Shown piece after piece: positions 18,942 to 31,100 of a DNA stretch of 38,136 bases. The stretch is from Polymyxa betae (lineage: Eukaryota; Endomyxa; Phytomyxea; Plasmodiophorida; Plasmodiophoridae), in NCBI GenBank assembly GCA_003693705.1, contig RBZT01000490.1, positions 1-38,136 of the forward strand, given 5' to 3'. The position numbers were made by a program, and so were the translations under genes. Positions within the stretch are counted from its first letter, which is position 1; each line of letters begins with the position of its first letter. The notes below the pieces were generated by a model, which ran no database searches, was not told where the DNA came from, and saw only the letters and a list, made by a program, of their open reading frames with translations.

Positions 18942-20545
18942 ATGATTGCTCAGTCGTATGAAGAGTTCCCATTGTTGGACGACCCTGTGCGGAGGTCGCG
19001 ACCGACGACCTTTTCATTAGACCAGCTGGACGCGACCGACGCCCGGCCGCGACTATTCTTAATGGGGGCGCCACGTTCCGGCAAGACTTCCATCGAGAAG
19101 GTTGTATTCCATAAGGTCATTCGCGATAATTGAGCAGCCATACGATATCGCGAACCGTTTTTCAGACGTCACCGCACGAGACGCTCTATCTGGATTCCAC
19201 ACTGGATATCACCAGTATCGAGATACACAGCAATTTCCTCGTCAATTTGCAGATTCTGGACTTTCCCGGCTCGTATTCATTTCAAGGTCTCTCTCTCTCT
19301 ACTCTCTTTTCTCAGTCTTGATTGAGGCTTGATGTTTCTTCCTTGCGTGAATTGCCTTTGGTTATATCGTCAGCTAACCTGGTATGGGTCAGATTGTGAA
19401 ATTGACGCCCTAAAATCGTGCTCGGCGCTGATTCTCGTCGTGGATGCCACTGATTCCTCTCAGGACAATGAAGATATCTTATATTTGGTTGGTGCACTTT
19501 GTTATCAGCATCACTCCAGCTAATGGTTCACCGCAGGTTGAGCTTGTAAAGCAGGCCATGCAGATCAAGAGCAACATCAACTTCGAGATTCTCATCCATA
19601 AAGTCGACGGGGACGCATTCCCGCTCGAGGAGCATCGATTGGAGGCGCAGCGCGACACCAGGTCCGGTGCTGCTGGCCCATCTGCTCTTGGCACTCGGCA
19701 GCTGAAACGTACTGCTCTAGATCGAAGGTCTTAGCCGAACTTCGCGAAGCAAACATTCAGAATGCGCATTTGTCGTTCCATCTGACCTCCATCTACGACC
19801 ATACAATCTTCGAGGTCGAGTCTGTTACTGTGACCTGGTCTCGCTGGAGACATCTGATGTGTGTTTCTGTCCCTTTAGGCGTTCTCCAAGATCTATCAGA
19901 AACTGCTGCCCCAGTTCGGATATCTAGAGAACCTGCTGGATTCGCTCCTTACCAGCAGCTGCATCGAAAAGGTTTCCATTTTCCGGACTACTCCGCCGAC
20001 CTGATCGTGTGCGCAGGTGTTCTTGTTTGATATCAGTTCAAAGATGTACGTTTGCACCGATTCGAACCCGGTCGACATGCAGACCTATGAACTCTGCTCC
20101 GATATGTTCGTGGCCCCGTTTCCATTTCGTGTTGGCCCTGTACGATCCGCTGACTCCGTTGTTAATGTTTAGGATCGATGTCGTGCTGGATGTGTCCTGT
20201 ATATATGGGTTGCCAAGCGATGCCAACGTCGACCCGAAGTCGGTCGAGAGGCTCGCAGTTGAAAACGCATTTAACAGCGGATCCGGAGCCACTATCAAAC
20301 TCAGCAATGGACGTAAGCGCGCGTTTATCGATCAATTTGTCGCTAATTGCGATGGTTCCGTATCGCGATTGTGACCGTATCAAATAGATGTGTTGATGTT
20401 GCGGGAAATCGGACATTGCCTCGCTGTCGTCTGTCTAATGAGGGAGAAATCGTTCGACAAGGCGGCCCTAATTGAGTATAATATCGATTGTTTGAGGAGT
20501 ACTCTGTCCAACCTATCAGAACGAATTGTCACCGAGGTCTCGTAA
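18942..20545 (+). CDS. GTR2: RagC/RagD-type small GTPase (Gtr2)
   Basis: Nine exons: 18942-19115, 19166-19286, 19393-19487, 19537-19661, 19721-19814, 19879-19971, 20017-20105, 20173-20312, 20388-20545 (1089 bases, 362 residues). P-loop [17 protein letters not shown] is the RagC form; then [10 protein letters not shown] (G3), LILVVDATD, and [10 protein letters not shown] in place of the usual NKxD, as in all Rag/Gtr proteins. The C-terminal longin-like dimerisation half gives [53 protein letters not shown] and [13 protein letters not shown]. RagC pairs with RagA (Gtr1) on the vacuole/lysosome to pass amino-acid signals to TORC1. Intron 2 (106 bases, with a CT-rich tract) is twice the usual size. 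The start follows a TTG-opened frame and is the first ATG. Confidence 0.94.
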
Positions 20546-20787
20546 TTCATTATTACCGTATTTATGCATAACTCAACGCGTCTGCGTTTCGTTTATTTCT
20601 CCTATCAGTACTCAATCGATATTAATAATCAATCGATCAGCTTTATCGAATGATGTCGAAGTGATGCTACACATGGAGTAATACATTCTAACGTTCCGCG
20701 ATAGTCAATTCTGTGATTACATGAAATAGCACTGACAGTATACGATCAGGCGATATAAGTGTATATTTCACAAATGTGGTTATCAAT

Positions 20788-21827
20788 TCATGTATATAAC
20801 GAGTAGATTTCGCCAAGGTCGTCGGCGATCGTTTGGAAGTCGATGGGAAGCTCATGAATGACGCCATCAGCCAAGTCATAGACTATCCCGTGTATCCGGG
20901 GCCGTCTCGTCTTCAGCAGACTCCTCTGTACCGTTGCCGTCTTTAACCTATTATCCACCAAGGCTGTCAACCCAACTTCATCAACTGACAAACGAGCGTG
21001 GCAATTACAGATTAATGCATTGTTCGCGGACATTCAGCTCAACCAGCAACCGAAGCTGCTTTTCTACCAACGATATTAAGCATACAACGATAGCGCCAGC
21101 ATTGGGACTGCTACCTTGATCATCGCCAAGCTCGTTGATCTGATTGTGATGGGTTCGATGCACATCGCGTATATTACACAACCAGTTGCCAAGCACGCCG
21201 CTATCGCACTGCCCCAGACACGTCAATCCTGTGCTCAAACATTCCAGAAATGTTCAAATTGCCTTATCGAGAGCAGCTCGGATCCCACCGCATCCATAAT
21301 GACCACAAACTGCCACTCGGCTCAACGAAGAATTGGGCGATCCGATCAGACACCTACCGATGATATCTTGGACTTTGAGGACTTTAACCGAATACTCGAG
21401 GACAGAGAGCAGGTTGGCGTCGGTCATGACTACCATGTTGGCGATGTTTCGGTGCACGAACAGACGCCCAGGCGGCAGACCGGTGATCTCCTCTGCCGGC
21501 ACTGGGACGTAGCCGAGTAAGTTGGAGCACCGATCAGACAAGGCGTCAACACTGACCTCGACTATCGGAGCAGCCGATCCAGAGATAGCGCGGCGACTGT
21601 TTTTTGGCTGAAGCGGCGAAGAATCCAGGCTCATGTGCCGCCACCCATGCCCTGTTCCCGTCGAAGATCTCGGCCAGCGGGTTCGGTTCCTGAACCGATT
21701 GTCAGTGCGCAGCGGCTCTGGACGAATGTTCGTCGCTTACAGCGGCGTCGCTGGGACGTTGCGCCAACGGACTGGCCCATTTGGAGGGCGAGTATTGCCT
21801 TTCAGGCTTGTTGGAGTCCATGGTCAT
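20788..21827 (-). CDS. Beta-class carbonic anhydrase, copy 1 (probably cytosolic)
   Basis: Seven exons on the minus strand: 21827-21741, 21689-21557, 21492-21358, 21315-21263, 21208-21115, 21063-21009, 20947-20788 (717 bases, 238 residues). Zinc ligands are all present: Cys in WIGCSDSR (with the catalytic Asp-Arg dyad) and His/Cys in VCGHYGCGG. Other family blocks are [44 protein letters not shown] and [13 protein letters not shown]. It interconverts CO2 and bicarbonate. The N-terminus ([17 protein letters not shown]) has no presequence character, unlike copy 2. Five of its six introns coincide in position and phase with the five of copy 2; the sixth lies in its own N-terminal region. Intron 4 has a GC donor. 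A TGA lies four codons upstream of the chosen ATG. Confidence 0.93.
21209..21262 (-). other. GC-AG intron in carbonic anhydrase copy 1
   Basis: Donor AAG|GCAATT and acceptor GGGCAG|TGC; 54 bases. No GT donor in this neighbourhood restores the frame, and the paralogue has a GT-AG intron at exactly this place (after the ALEK/ALDK lysine). The exact match of flanking protein makes the GC donor the simplest reading. Confidence 0.7.
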
Positions 21828-22485
21828 GAAGAGCGGTCACTTTGCGAAACCACAATGCCGATCGTTCGTATGCGGAACTCGACCCGGCTTCTAGTTACAC
21901 CAATGATCAAAGCGGGCGTTTTCTCATGGCTGATCATCGAAACCCCTACCGAGATCGTTCCCCCGATCGAATGTTCTTCTAGTTACGGTACATGATTCCT
22001 TACGAACCCCTCCACCCTTTCCGTCTTTCAGCTGCAAACTTAAATCTTTATGCGTCCAACCATATATCTAGCGTTCAACTATATATTTATTGACCAACTT
22101 CTCTCAACTTAAAATTATTACAAGTTAAATTAGCGTTTGGGCATTGATTGATAATATTAGCTGTTCCAGTACAGTTTCCAGACATTTTTGGTCAATTTTT
22201 CCACTCTCTACCCCATGAAACAAACGGTTTTTGCGCATGAAAAGAACGCAATCAGGACGCTCTCGCGTTCAACACAGGTGCGCGACGGACGGGAGTTTCC
22301 GATCTTCGGCCTTCGCAGGAATCTGTCGAACAGCCGACCGTACAATGGCGCAGTGGCGCGCCATCATATTCGACGGTTATATTCGATTTACGTACGGCGC
22401 AACCTGAAACTGGGTGTGATAAGTGGCGGATACTCACTCTCAATCCATTTGTCTTTGACGAACTTCTACTCTTCCATCTATCATT
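21828..22485. promoter_or_regulatory. Shared divergent promoter region of the two carbonic anhydrases
   Basis: About 660 bases between the two opposite start codons. It is AT-rich around 22030-22170. An open plus-strand stretch from about 22188 overlaps the start of copy 2 in another frame; its translation lacks any recognisable feature and I do not call it. Confidence 0.5.
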
Positions 22486-23498
22486 ATGGCGCTGCGATTG
22501 CTAACCCGACGAGCTATGCCGACGACGGCCCGGCTGCCGATTGCGGCCAGGTCCATGGTACGGTGGCACTCGAGCAAGGAAGGCGGCCGTCACCCGTTCG
22601 CCGAAATCTTCGAGAACAATCGTCGCTGGGCTGAGAGCAAAGGCCCCAAATTCTTCGAACGTACGTCGGCGGGACAGTCGCCGCGCTATCTCTGGATCGG
22701 CTGCTCTGATAGTCGAGGTCGGTGTGTCAGTATCAATGGCCTGGCACCGTCTGATGCCCGAGCTTGTCAGTATCGGCGCAGTCGATCGCGGGTCTGGAGA
22801 CCGGTGAGGTGTTCGTCCATCGTAACATCGCCAATATGGTGGTCGGGACTGATACCAATCTTCTCTCGGTGCTCGAGTTCTCGGTCGAGGTCCTCAAGGT
22901 CCCGCACATCATTGGTACAGTATGACCTTGCTTGCCTCCGCTGCCTCCCATTGGTAAACGGGTTTGATGTAGTTTGCGGCCATTACGAATGCGGTGGTGT
23001 GAAGGCCGCCTTAGAGAAGGTACGGCGAGCGCTATCACCATCGTCCTGGTCATTGATGACCTCGAACAGCATGTTGGCGGCGTTCTCGGCAACTGGCTCT
23101 GCAACATTCGTGACGTTCACCGGCTACATCGCGATCAGATTAACGAGACCAAAGACCCAGGTCAGTAGGGGGTTTCCGGAACGGCGTTCAGATCCTGAAT
23201 GATCTGCTTCGTAGAGCAACGACTCCGGCGTCTGGTCGAGTTCAACGTCAAAGAGCAGTGTGTCAATCTGTAAACCTCAGCGCTAGTACGGGTGCGCTGG
23301 TGGATCTGAATGTGGCATGTTAGGTTCAAGACGGCGATCGTCCAGAAGGCTATTCATAAGACCGAACGTCCTCAGATTCATGGCCTGGTCTATGATATTA
23401 AGGATGGACTGCTCCATGAGTTGCCCGTCGATTACAAGTCCACTATCGAAGAGTATGGCGATGTTTATAACCTGTATGAGCAAAAGCCCTCGAAATAA
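22486..23498 (+). CDS. Beta-class carbonic anhydrase, copy 2 (probably mitochondrial)
   Basis: Six exons: 22486-22717, 22771-22914, 22973-23019, 23070-23160, 23215-23269, 23324-23498 (744 bases, 247 residues), introns 50-58 bases. The N-terminus MALRLLTRRAMPTTARLPIAA is rich in Arg, Leu and Ala without acids, followed by SMVRWHSS, a likely mitochondrial presequence and cleavage region. Zinc site: WIGCSDSR and VCGHYECGG. The blocks [58 protein letters not shown] and PQIHGLVYDIKDGLLHELPVD follow. Introns fall at the same codons as in copy 1, so the two came from one intron-bearing ancestor by duplication and inversion. A mitochondrial role is inferred from the presequence only. Confidence 0.94.
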
Positions 23499-23881
23499 GA
23501 GGCAGCCAAATGTGATCTCCTGCTGTCATCCATACCAATACAATACTGTCGGCAGGTTCAAGCTGATCGATCGCATGTTCTGAGAGTAGCAAATCTGGGC
23601 GCTGCTCGTAGCGTCTCTACTACAGAGAAGTGAAGGAGACTCCAAGACAAGGCACAACGCCGAGCTTGTGAGACAGACGGGGGTGGCTGCTCCGCTTCCG
23701 TGCCCTGCTCTGTCATCACTGGCAGAGTTACTACGTTACTGTCAATGACAGCAATGTATCACCTCTTAATCAATGTTCATTGTTGTAATCGTTCGTTGAT
23801 AGAGACATCGTCGTCGTCGTCGTTCATCACACTTAGTCAAAGGGTCAGCCGGCGCAGTTTCATGCCTGGCAGCCCGCTTGC
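23499..23881. other. Intergenic region with a short TCG repeat
   Basis: About 380 bases between carbonic anhydrase 2 and DNA polymerase kappa. It contains (TCG)5 at 23808-23822. No gene seen; it should hold the polymerase promoter. Confidence 0.55.
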
Positions 23882-25987
23882 ATGATCCTGGACTCGAGCC
23901 ATGAAGAGACCGGCGCTAACGATCGGCCTGGCGCCGGGCTCCAAGCCCACCTGCTGCAGTTCACCGGGCAGAAAGCCGGCATGAGCCAGGTCGACACAGA
24001 CAAGGTCCATCAAATCATCTATGAAGCGTCCAAAGATTCCGCCTATTATCGAAACCAGCAACGTCAAGCGGAACGCGTGTCGAAACAGCTTGAGAAAATC
24101 AAATCGAAAATCGACGCCATTTCTGAACAAGAAAAACATCAGGCCACAGCAGAAGCTCAGCGCGATGCAGAACGTCTTCGACAAGAGATGCGCTTGGATC
24201 GGACCTGGGTCTGTATCGACCTCGACATGTTTTACGCGTACGATAAAAGAGTAGCAATGTTGTAACGAGAGTCAAATTTTCGTGGAAACAGGGCTGTGGC
24301 GATCAGAGATAACCCTGAGCTGCAGGACAAGCCGGTGGCGGTTGGCGATATGCAAATGATCTCTACCGCATCGTACGTGGCTCGAAAATATGGAGTGCGA
24401 AGCGCTATGCCAGGTGATTGAGTCGAACTGGACTTAGCATTAGTAGAGCATCGTCAATCGTTCATTCAGGTTTTATTGCAGTGAGGCTCTGCCCTGACCT
24501 GGTTTTTGTGAAACATGGTTCGTCAGTGATTGCGGTTTTCAGAGATTGGTGTTGAGGAGCGCCTTTTGTAGATTTCGCAACATATCAAGCAGAAGCGACC
24601 AAATTCCGAGCGATCTTCGCCGATTACGACCCGCAGTTTACGTCATGGTCGTTGGACGAAGCCGTTTTAGATGTCACCGACTATATTCGATCGCACGGCG
24701 ACAGAATCACAGGCGAAGACGTAGCCAAAGAAATTCGTCGGAGAATCTTTGAAACTACGAAGCTGTCAGCGAGCTGTGGTGTAGCCTGCAACCAAATGCT
24801 CGCCAAGGTTCGTGTCTGTGACTCTGTGGAGGCCATCAACTGATGTTCGTCTGATGCAGATCTGTTCTGATATAAACAAACCTAATGGGCAGTATTGTCT
24901 GGCAAGCGATCGGCAGGCTATTGAAATGTTCATGAAAGACCTTCCACCGAGAAAAATCCCTGGCATTGGACGTGTCACAGAACGTGTAGGGATTAGTCGA
25001 CGTGTTTCCATGTGTGTTTCTGACCTTCGTTGTGAGCAGATTCTGAAGGAGATCGGCGTTGAAAAATGTGATGATTTTATTAAACAGGTATCAATTTTCT
25101 CATGGTTCTAACTTGATCAACTGACAGGGTTTGCGAGTTACGTTTTCTGATGTTTTTTTACAGGTTGCGATAGCCAAACAAGTCTTTTCTCCTCGAACGG
25201 TGCAATGGCTGTTGAGAGTCACACTGGGGTTGGGGCGATCGCAGCGATCCGAATCCGATCTCGAATTTCAGCCGCGGAAAAGCTATAGCGTTTCACGCAC
25301 GTTCTCGAGTCTTCATCGGCCGCAAGATCTGGAGCTCAAGCTGAAAGAAGTCGCTCAGAAGCTAGTTCGGGATACTCAAGAATATCCCGGCAAAACGTTA
25401 ACATTGATTGTCAAATCAGTCGATTTCCGGGTTACTTCGAAAGCGGTTACTATACCAATGTTCAACGCTTTTGGAAAATATGAGCTTAGTATTAATTAGC
25501 TGTTAGGTATATTTCCACATTGGATGACATTGTACATCATGGGACGATTCTGCTGCGTTCGCTGTTCCCGTTGCAGCTCCGGCTGATGGGGTTACGTTTA
25601 AGCGCATTGGCACCTGAGGGATCGCGTGATATTGCTCTGCGCCAACAGACAATGGATCGTTTTGTCAAGAAAGGGTCAGATGATTTACAGCCAAACACTG
25701 ACTCAATGGAGAATAACGAAGACCCAAGCGATCTTGACCCGTTTGAAAGCGATTGCGGTGATATCGAAATTGATCCAGAGTTTGGCGACGCGGTCGATGC
25801 GGATACTGATGATTCTATGGAACCTTCTCACATTCCGCAGGCAAATACCGGTGGTGACGATCTGAGGCGCTCAGAATCCGAACCGATGCCGAATATCAAA
25901 CCGTTGACCTATGCTGCGGCTCTTCGGCAGAGAAATCAAATCCCGATTTTGAATGCCTCGCGATTGTTGAATAGATTTAGCGATTAA
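23882..25987 (+). CDS. POLK: DNA polymerase kappa (Y-family translesion polymerase)
   Basis: Eight exons: 23882-24237, 24292-24413, 24470-24517, 24572-24807, 24860-24985, 25040-25087, 25164-25459, 25507-25987 (1713 bases, 570 residues). The kappa-specific N-clasp is present ([27 protein letters not shown]), then the first catalytic motif [32 protein letters not shown], the acidic motif [10 protein letters not shown], a [10 protein letters not shown] palm/finger element, the HhH segment [11 protein letters not shown], and little-finger sequences ([36 protein letters not shown]). Kappa bypasses bulky minor-groove lesions in the nucleus. The C-terminus has [10 protein letters not shown], resembling a PCNA-binding (PIP) box, and an acidic tail; I see no UBZ zinc fingers. 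SLDEAV replaces the usual SLDEAY. Confidence 0.93.
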
Positions 25988-26204
25988 ATCAATCGCAGTA
26001 ATTCCATCATTGAGCTAAAATTTCTGGGCCAATTGAATTTTATAAGGAAGAATTGGTCAAGAGACTGTAGATATCCCTCTTGAAATAAGCTCAGCGAAAC
26101 GATATTGGGACTATAAATGACCAAGAAGTATAATATAAAACAGGTTATTAGATAAGGTGGAGAGCAGGACTTGGCGTGAACATATGCTGGACATTATGAC
26201 ATGA
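25988..26204. other. Convergent gap, no gene
   Basis: About 215 bases between the polymerase kappa stop and the LYRM2-like stop. AT-rich, nothing further seen. Confidence 0.5.
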
Positions 26205-26492
26205 TTACTGATTAGTTCCAGATCTTGAGCTCATATAGATGAGATCTTGAAGATATCTGAGCCTATGCTGTCCATTAGATAGTAAATACTTGATCTGGGT
26301 GATATCCTGTATATGTTTGGCACTATCAAATTCATGACGGATCTGAGCTGCCAGCTCTGTTCTCTGTCCTGCATCATGACACTCGCGAGTCACCCTCTGA
26401 TACGCCCGATACAGATCCCGGACTTGACGCCTCAACACGAACCTGCCCAGCTCGGCCGACATTCTCCGCTGGCGCATTCCCTGCGCCTGCAT
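26205..26492 (-). CDS. LYRM2: LYR-motif protein, LYRM2-like
   Basis: Intronless, 95 residues. FVLRRQVRDLYRAYQRVTRE contains the LYR tripeptide (DLYRAY) followed by a basic helix, then the conserved downstream phenylalanine in IRHEF, and a QIKYLLSNGQHRLRYLQDLI helix like the M.ITQG..QLKELE segment of LYRM2. LYR proteins are small mitochondrial three-helix proteins that bind the acyl carrier protein and assist respiratory-complex assembly; LYRM2 is linked to complex I. Internal ATGs at 26477 and 26462 are possible starts. The first ATG is only 16 bases from the opposite start codon of the tRNA-binding protein. Confidence 0.82.
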   Translation of the reverse strand: MQAQGMRQRRMSAELGRFVLRRQVRDLYRAYQRVTRECHDAGQRTELAAQIRHEFDSAKHIQDITQIKYLLSNGQHRLRYLQDLIYMSSRSGTNQ

Positions 26493-26505
26493 TCTCCTTA
26501 TCTAA

Positions 26506-27401
<896 letters not shown>

Positions 27402-27424
27402 GCGTCACGATACCCTTCTTGTCA

Positions 27425-27430
27425 AATAAA
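27425..27430 (+). terminator. Polyadenylation signal AATAAA of the tRNA-binding prot. gene
   Basis: AATAAA 24 bases after the stop, within the 40-base gap to the convergent small gene. Confidence 0.55.
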
Positions 27431-27441
27431 CAAGTTTAAAT

Positions 27442-28008
27442 TTATAGTGTTGGAATTGTGGATGGGTTTCGTTTTCTTAACGTTGTCCTGGGCCCAGCAT
27501 GTTCTGGTAGAATCTCTCCTTGGTCTGTTTCTGTTGTATGAATTAGACACTCGTCTTCGGACCCTGAGGTCGGTATGGACGTCGTCCAACGATGGAATAG
27601 TTTTATGGCGCTGGATATGATCACATTGCCATAGCTAGAAGATCCTGATTCTGCTGTTTTAACAATCAGTTACAGGTTATATATTCCTAAAGAACAATAT
27701 GGATACCGTTCCTTTTCTGTTGATCAATTGCTTTTAACAGCATTCCTTTATGTTTTTGGCAGACCATTTTGCGTGTGTTTAAAAATGCAAGCTCGGCTTG
27801 CAAGTACTGGCGTTGCTGCTGAGTTTTGCAATCTTTCAGCTTGGTTTGAAGAAGGGCCATTCGTTCTTGTATATTTCCCAGTTTACTTTCAACTGCCATT
27901 TTGCGATCATTCTATGCCGACCAGGAATCACTCTCAACGTTTACCTCGTGCAATACTGTACTGGTGGCAATTATTGACACCGGATTCGCCACCAGCATCG
28001 CTGCTCAT
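27442..28008 (-). CDS. Small three-exon coiled-coil protein, unknown function
   Basis: Exons on the minus strand: 28008-27945, 27892-27707, 27653-27442 (462 bases, 153 residues); introns 52 and 53 bases, both GT..AG and both phase 1. The order is a short Gly/Ser leader (MSSDAGGES), a coiled coil at about residues 20-82 (heptads in LGNIQERMALLQTKLKDC and LQAELAFLNTRK), a Ser-rich turn, and a basic tail ending RKRNPSTIPTL. No signal peptide, membrane segment or known motif. It fills the gap between the tRNA-binding protein and FAB1, with ends 40 and 100 bases from its neighbours. The frame-consistent splicing is the main evidence; the product is unrecognised. Confidence 0.55.
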
Positions 28009-28108
28009 ATTTCAATAGAATATTGGAGATCGAGTTCAAATATCTCCAGCTCAATCCGTACTAATACTCTTTGCACTGGATGATTTAATCAATAAATTCA
28101 TATTACCC

Positions 28109-31100
28109 TTATTTATTTTCTGATATTGATTCGGATAGTCCGAAATAGGTGCTTAGAGCTCGACAGAACCGATTCCTGTAGTCATGAGGGGGTATAACTG
28201 TGGGTAATGGCCGCCCCGCCAGCATTCCCAACGATTTGACTTGTGTTTCCAACATCTAAAACTCGGTCACTATTGAGTAAACATTTGAGACAAGAGACAC
28301 ATACAGCATCTAGGGAATAGACCCGAAGATAATCGATAATCGCTACCGCAATTTGTTGATTTTTCGTATCTAAACCGATCAAAACCGAGTAATCCACAAT
28401 TGATTTTGACGACAGAAAGGAGGTATCAATCTTGATAAGAGTTAAGATGGAAAAACCAATATCGAAACATTCAGTAAACCTTGAGCATTTCGAGTAGGAC
28501 GGATGCAGACAAAGGTGATAGAGCTAATGGTATTCCTTTCGTGTAACTCAGCAAGTTGCCATCTAAAAGAGTCGCTGATTCTCTCTGACAATGATTTCTA
28601 CAACGGAATTCAGTGAATGAAAAAGTTGACGGACGCGATCTTTACCCGAGGTCATTCTGTGCAATTTGGAGGGCGTCATCAGGGGTGGTCTCTGCGGCGC
28701 GATGTATTCTAGAACTGCCTTTCAAATCGAACACTTTATCAATATTCTGCATGCCATAGAACAAGTTTGGAGTGACGACCAAATGTTTCTGCACATTTCC
28801 CATTGTGACGCGATAAACCCCCAAGATAGGGGCCAAAATCGAAGCTCTATTTTGATCTAACGAAGTGCCTAAATGCCTAAACGACAACTAAGCGGTTATT
28901 GGGCCGAGTCCAATGGATATGCAGGTAACCTGTAATATTCAATCCCAATCTGTTTGAACACATTGATGTCCTTTTTCTTGACAATTTTGATAACGAGCCG
29001 ATTATCTCTGCTTTTGTTGAACGTCGCATCTGATTTCCCACCAGTGGCGATCCATTCGCCAACTTCATTTAAACTTAGGATAAACTCCTAGACAATATAA
29101 GCGCAGTGATTGAAGCCACCAAAAATTTACCTGATCTTGCCGATCGTCACCAATCGTCAGCCTTCGAATTGCAGCACTTTGCAGAGGGAAATAAACAACG
29201 CAGGTGCAATCCGAGCAGAGATTAGAAATGGTAATTTGACTCTCCCCAGAACCGTCCAACAATGATTCAATACAAGCCCGTCGGTTGTTGTCTAAATCTA
29301 TGTTGCAGAATGGTCAACTCCATGAAAAATATAAAACATCTTACATTGAACCAGGTTGCGATGAACACCAGAATCCAGCGCTAAAGCGATATTCATGGGA
29401 ATAGAATCTCCATTAAGTGAAGACACAGAGACAGGGGAAGAGCCAGAGTCTTTGCAGACCTGATTCCAGACACTATTCAATGAAGCGTAAGTTGTGGGTG
29501 ACAGAAAAATGACGGGGATGATTACCTGGCTTGATGTATCAACTTAAAACGGACTCTTAAAAGATCACGTGCAGAAAAAGGCTGTCTATGAAGAGTCTCT
29601 ATCAACTCCTGTCGATACCGATCAACATGGTCTCGTAACTGAGAAAACGTCCTAAAGTCGTCGAGACAAGCCATCGCCTATAACGTATATTGAATGGCTA
29701 AAAAGAGTTTCTATAAAAACCATTTACCAGATTCAAAAAATCAGAGCATGACGTGGAATTAGCATGCTCATCTGCAGGTAGATTGTTAAGTATTAAATTG
29801 GGGCATATCGAGTAGACATTCCGGCGACTACATGAAACCATCAAAGTCAACGATTTGACAGAAAACCATCTGATCGGGAACTGAGCAAATTCATGGGATG
29901 CTGCAAGCGATATACCGTGTATGATGGGACCGAAACCGATGTTGACAGAATCGGCAGCTGCCAGAGTCCTCAGACAGCATTAGATGAATAAACCGATAGA
30001 ATGACATCTGCAATGACGATGATGACAATGACAGAAGAGGGCTGCAGGTTGTGGCACCAGCACTACATAGTGAACACGTTGCCCAAGTCATGATGTCCGA
30101 TCCAGTGGGGCTACACATTGTTTCAGTGTTCGCACTGAGAAATCCAATAACGCCATATACAGGGGACTCTGTTTGAGTTGGAGCGTTACGCGGGCGCCCC
30201 CTTTCTCAAAAACAACGCTGTGTAATAGAGGCGATCGGCGACAATCATTGCAGGAGAAATAAGAAGTTAGCGTCAGTTCGTACAAAAATTCTCTCAAGGT
30301 CATATCGCCTGCAAACGACGATGTGTTCGTTGTTGTGAAGTCTGGAGACAACATCTAACCTTCCTCATAAAATTTGGCAATCTTTTGTCTACGGTAGCAC
30401 AGCCTGATTCAAAAAATCAACCGATATGTTTGCTGCAAGCTCGTACAGTTTCTTACCATGAATCCGCAACGAAGATCTGATCAAACGTTGCCGAGTGGCT
30501 ACATTGCGTTGATGCCAGAATGCTACATCGACCAGCTCCAGATTCATTCCCGTCTGTGTCTAGATATTGATAATGTTTTAGTTTGAGGAAAAACAGTAAG
30601 ACCTTGCTTGATATGACTGATACCAAAATCTCTTTCAAGCGCAAGCTCGCATCTAACTGCAGCTGAATCCACTGACAGAAATAAGGATCGAAGTTCGACA
30701 ACCTCGTGTTATACGCTTGAACAATCATCAGAGATAGCAAATCTATCGGGATGGCTGGCGTATTCAGAATGATTGTCGAGCCAGCAGAAGGCAAACAGCC
30801 CTGAAACAGACACAAAGAGAGCTCCGATGATCGATGCGTGCGAAAGAGAGAGCATGTCCCCAGGGTACCCTGAATGAAGACATTCACTCTATGACAATTA
30901 AAGTTCACACAGGCCCTCACATCTGTTTGGTCAATCGATTCCAGGATCGAGGCGCCAGTGCAACGAGCGACCCGTCGCAGGTCATCATCACTGACGTTGA
31001 CGATACATGTTACATTCCTCTCCAGTAGTAGCGATAGAGCATGGCCCGATACCGATCGATGCGTTAGCAGGACATCCGGCTGATATGCCATAATCTTATC

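Noticed and set aside
22188..22634. Plus-strand open frame of 148 codons in the carbonic anhydrase divergent region
   Set aside because: It overlaps the well-supported start of carbonic anhydrase 2 in another frame and has no recognisable domain or splice context.
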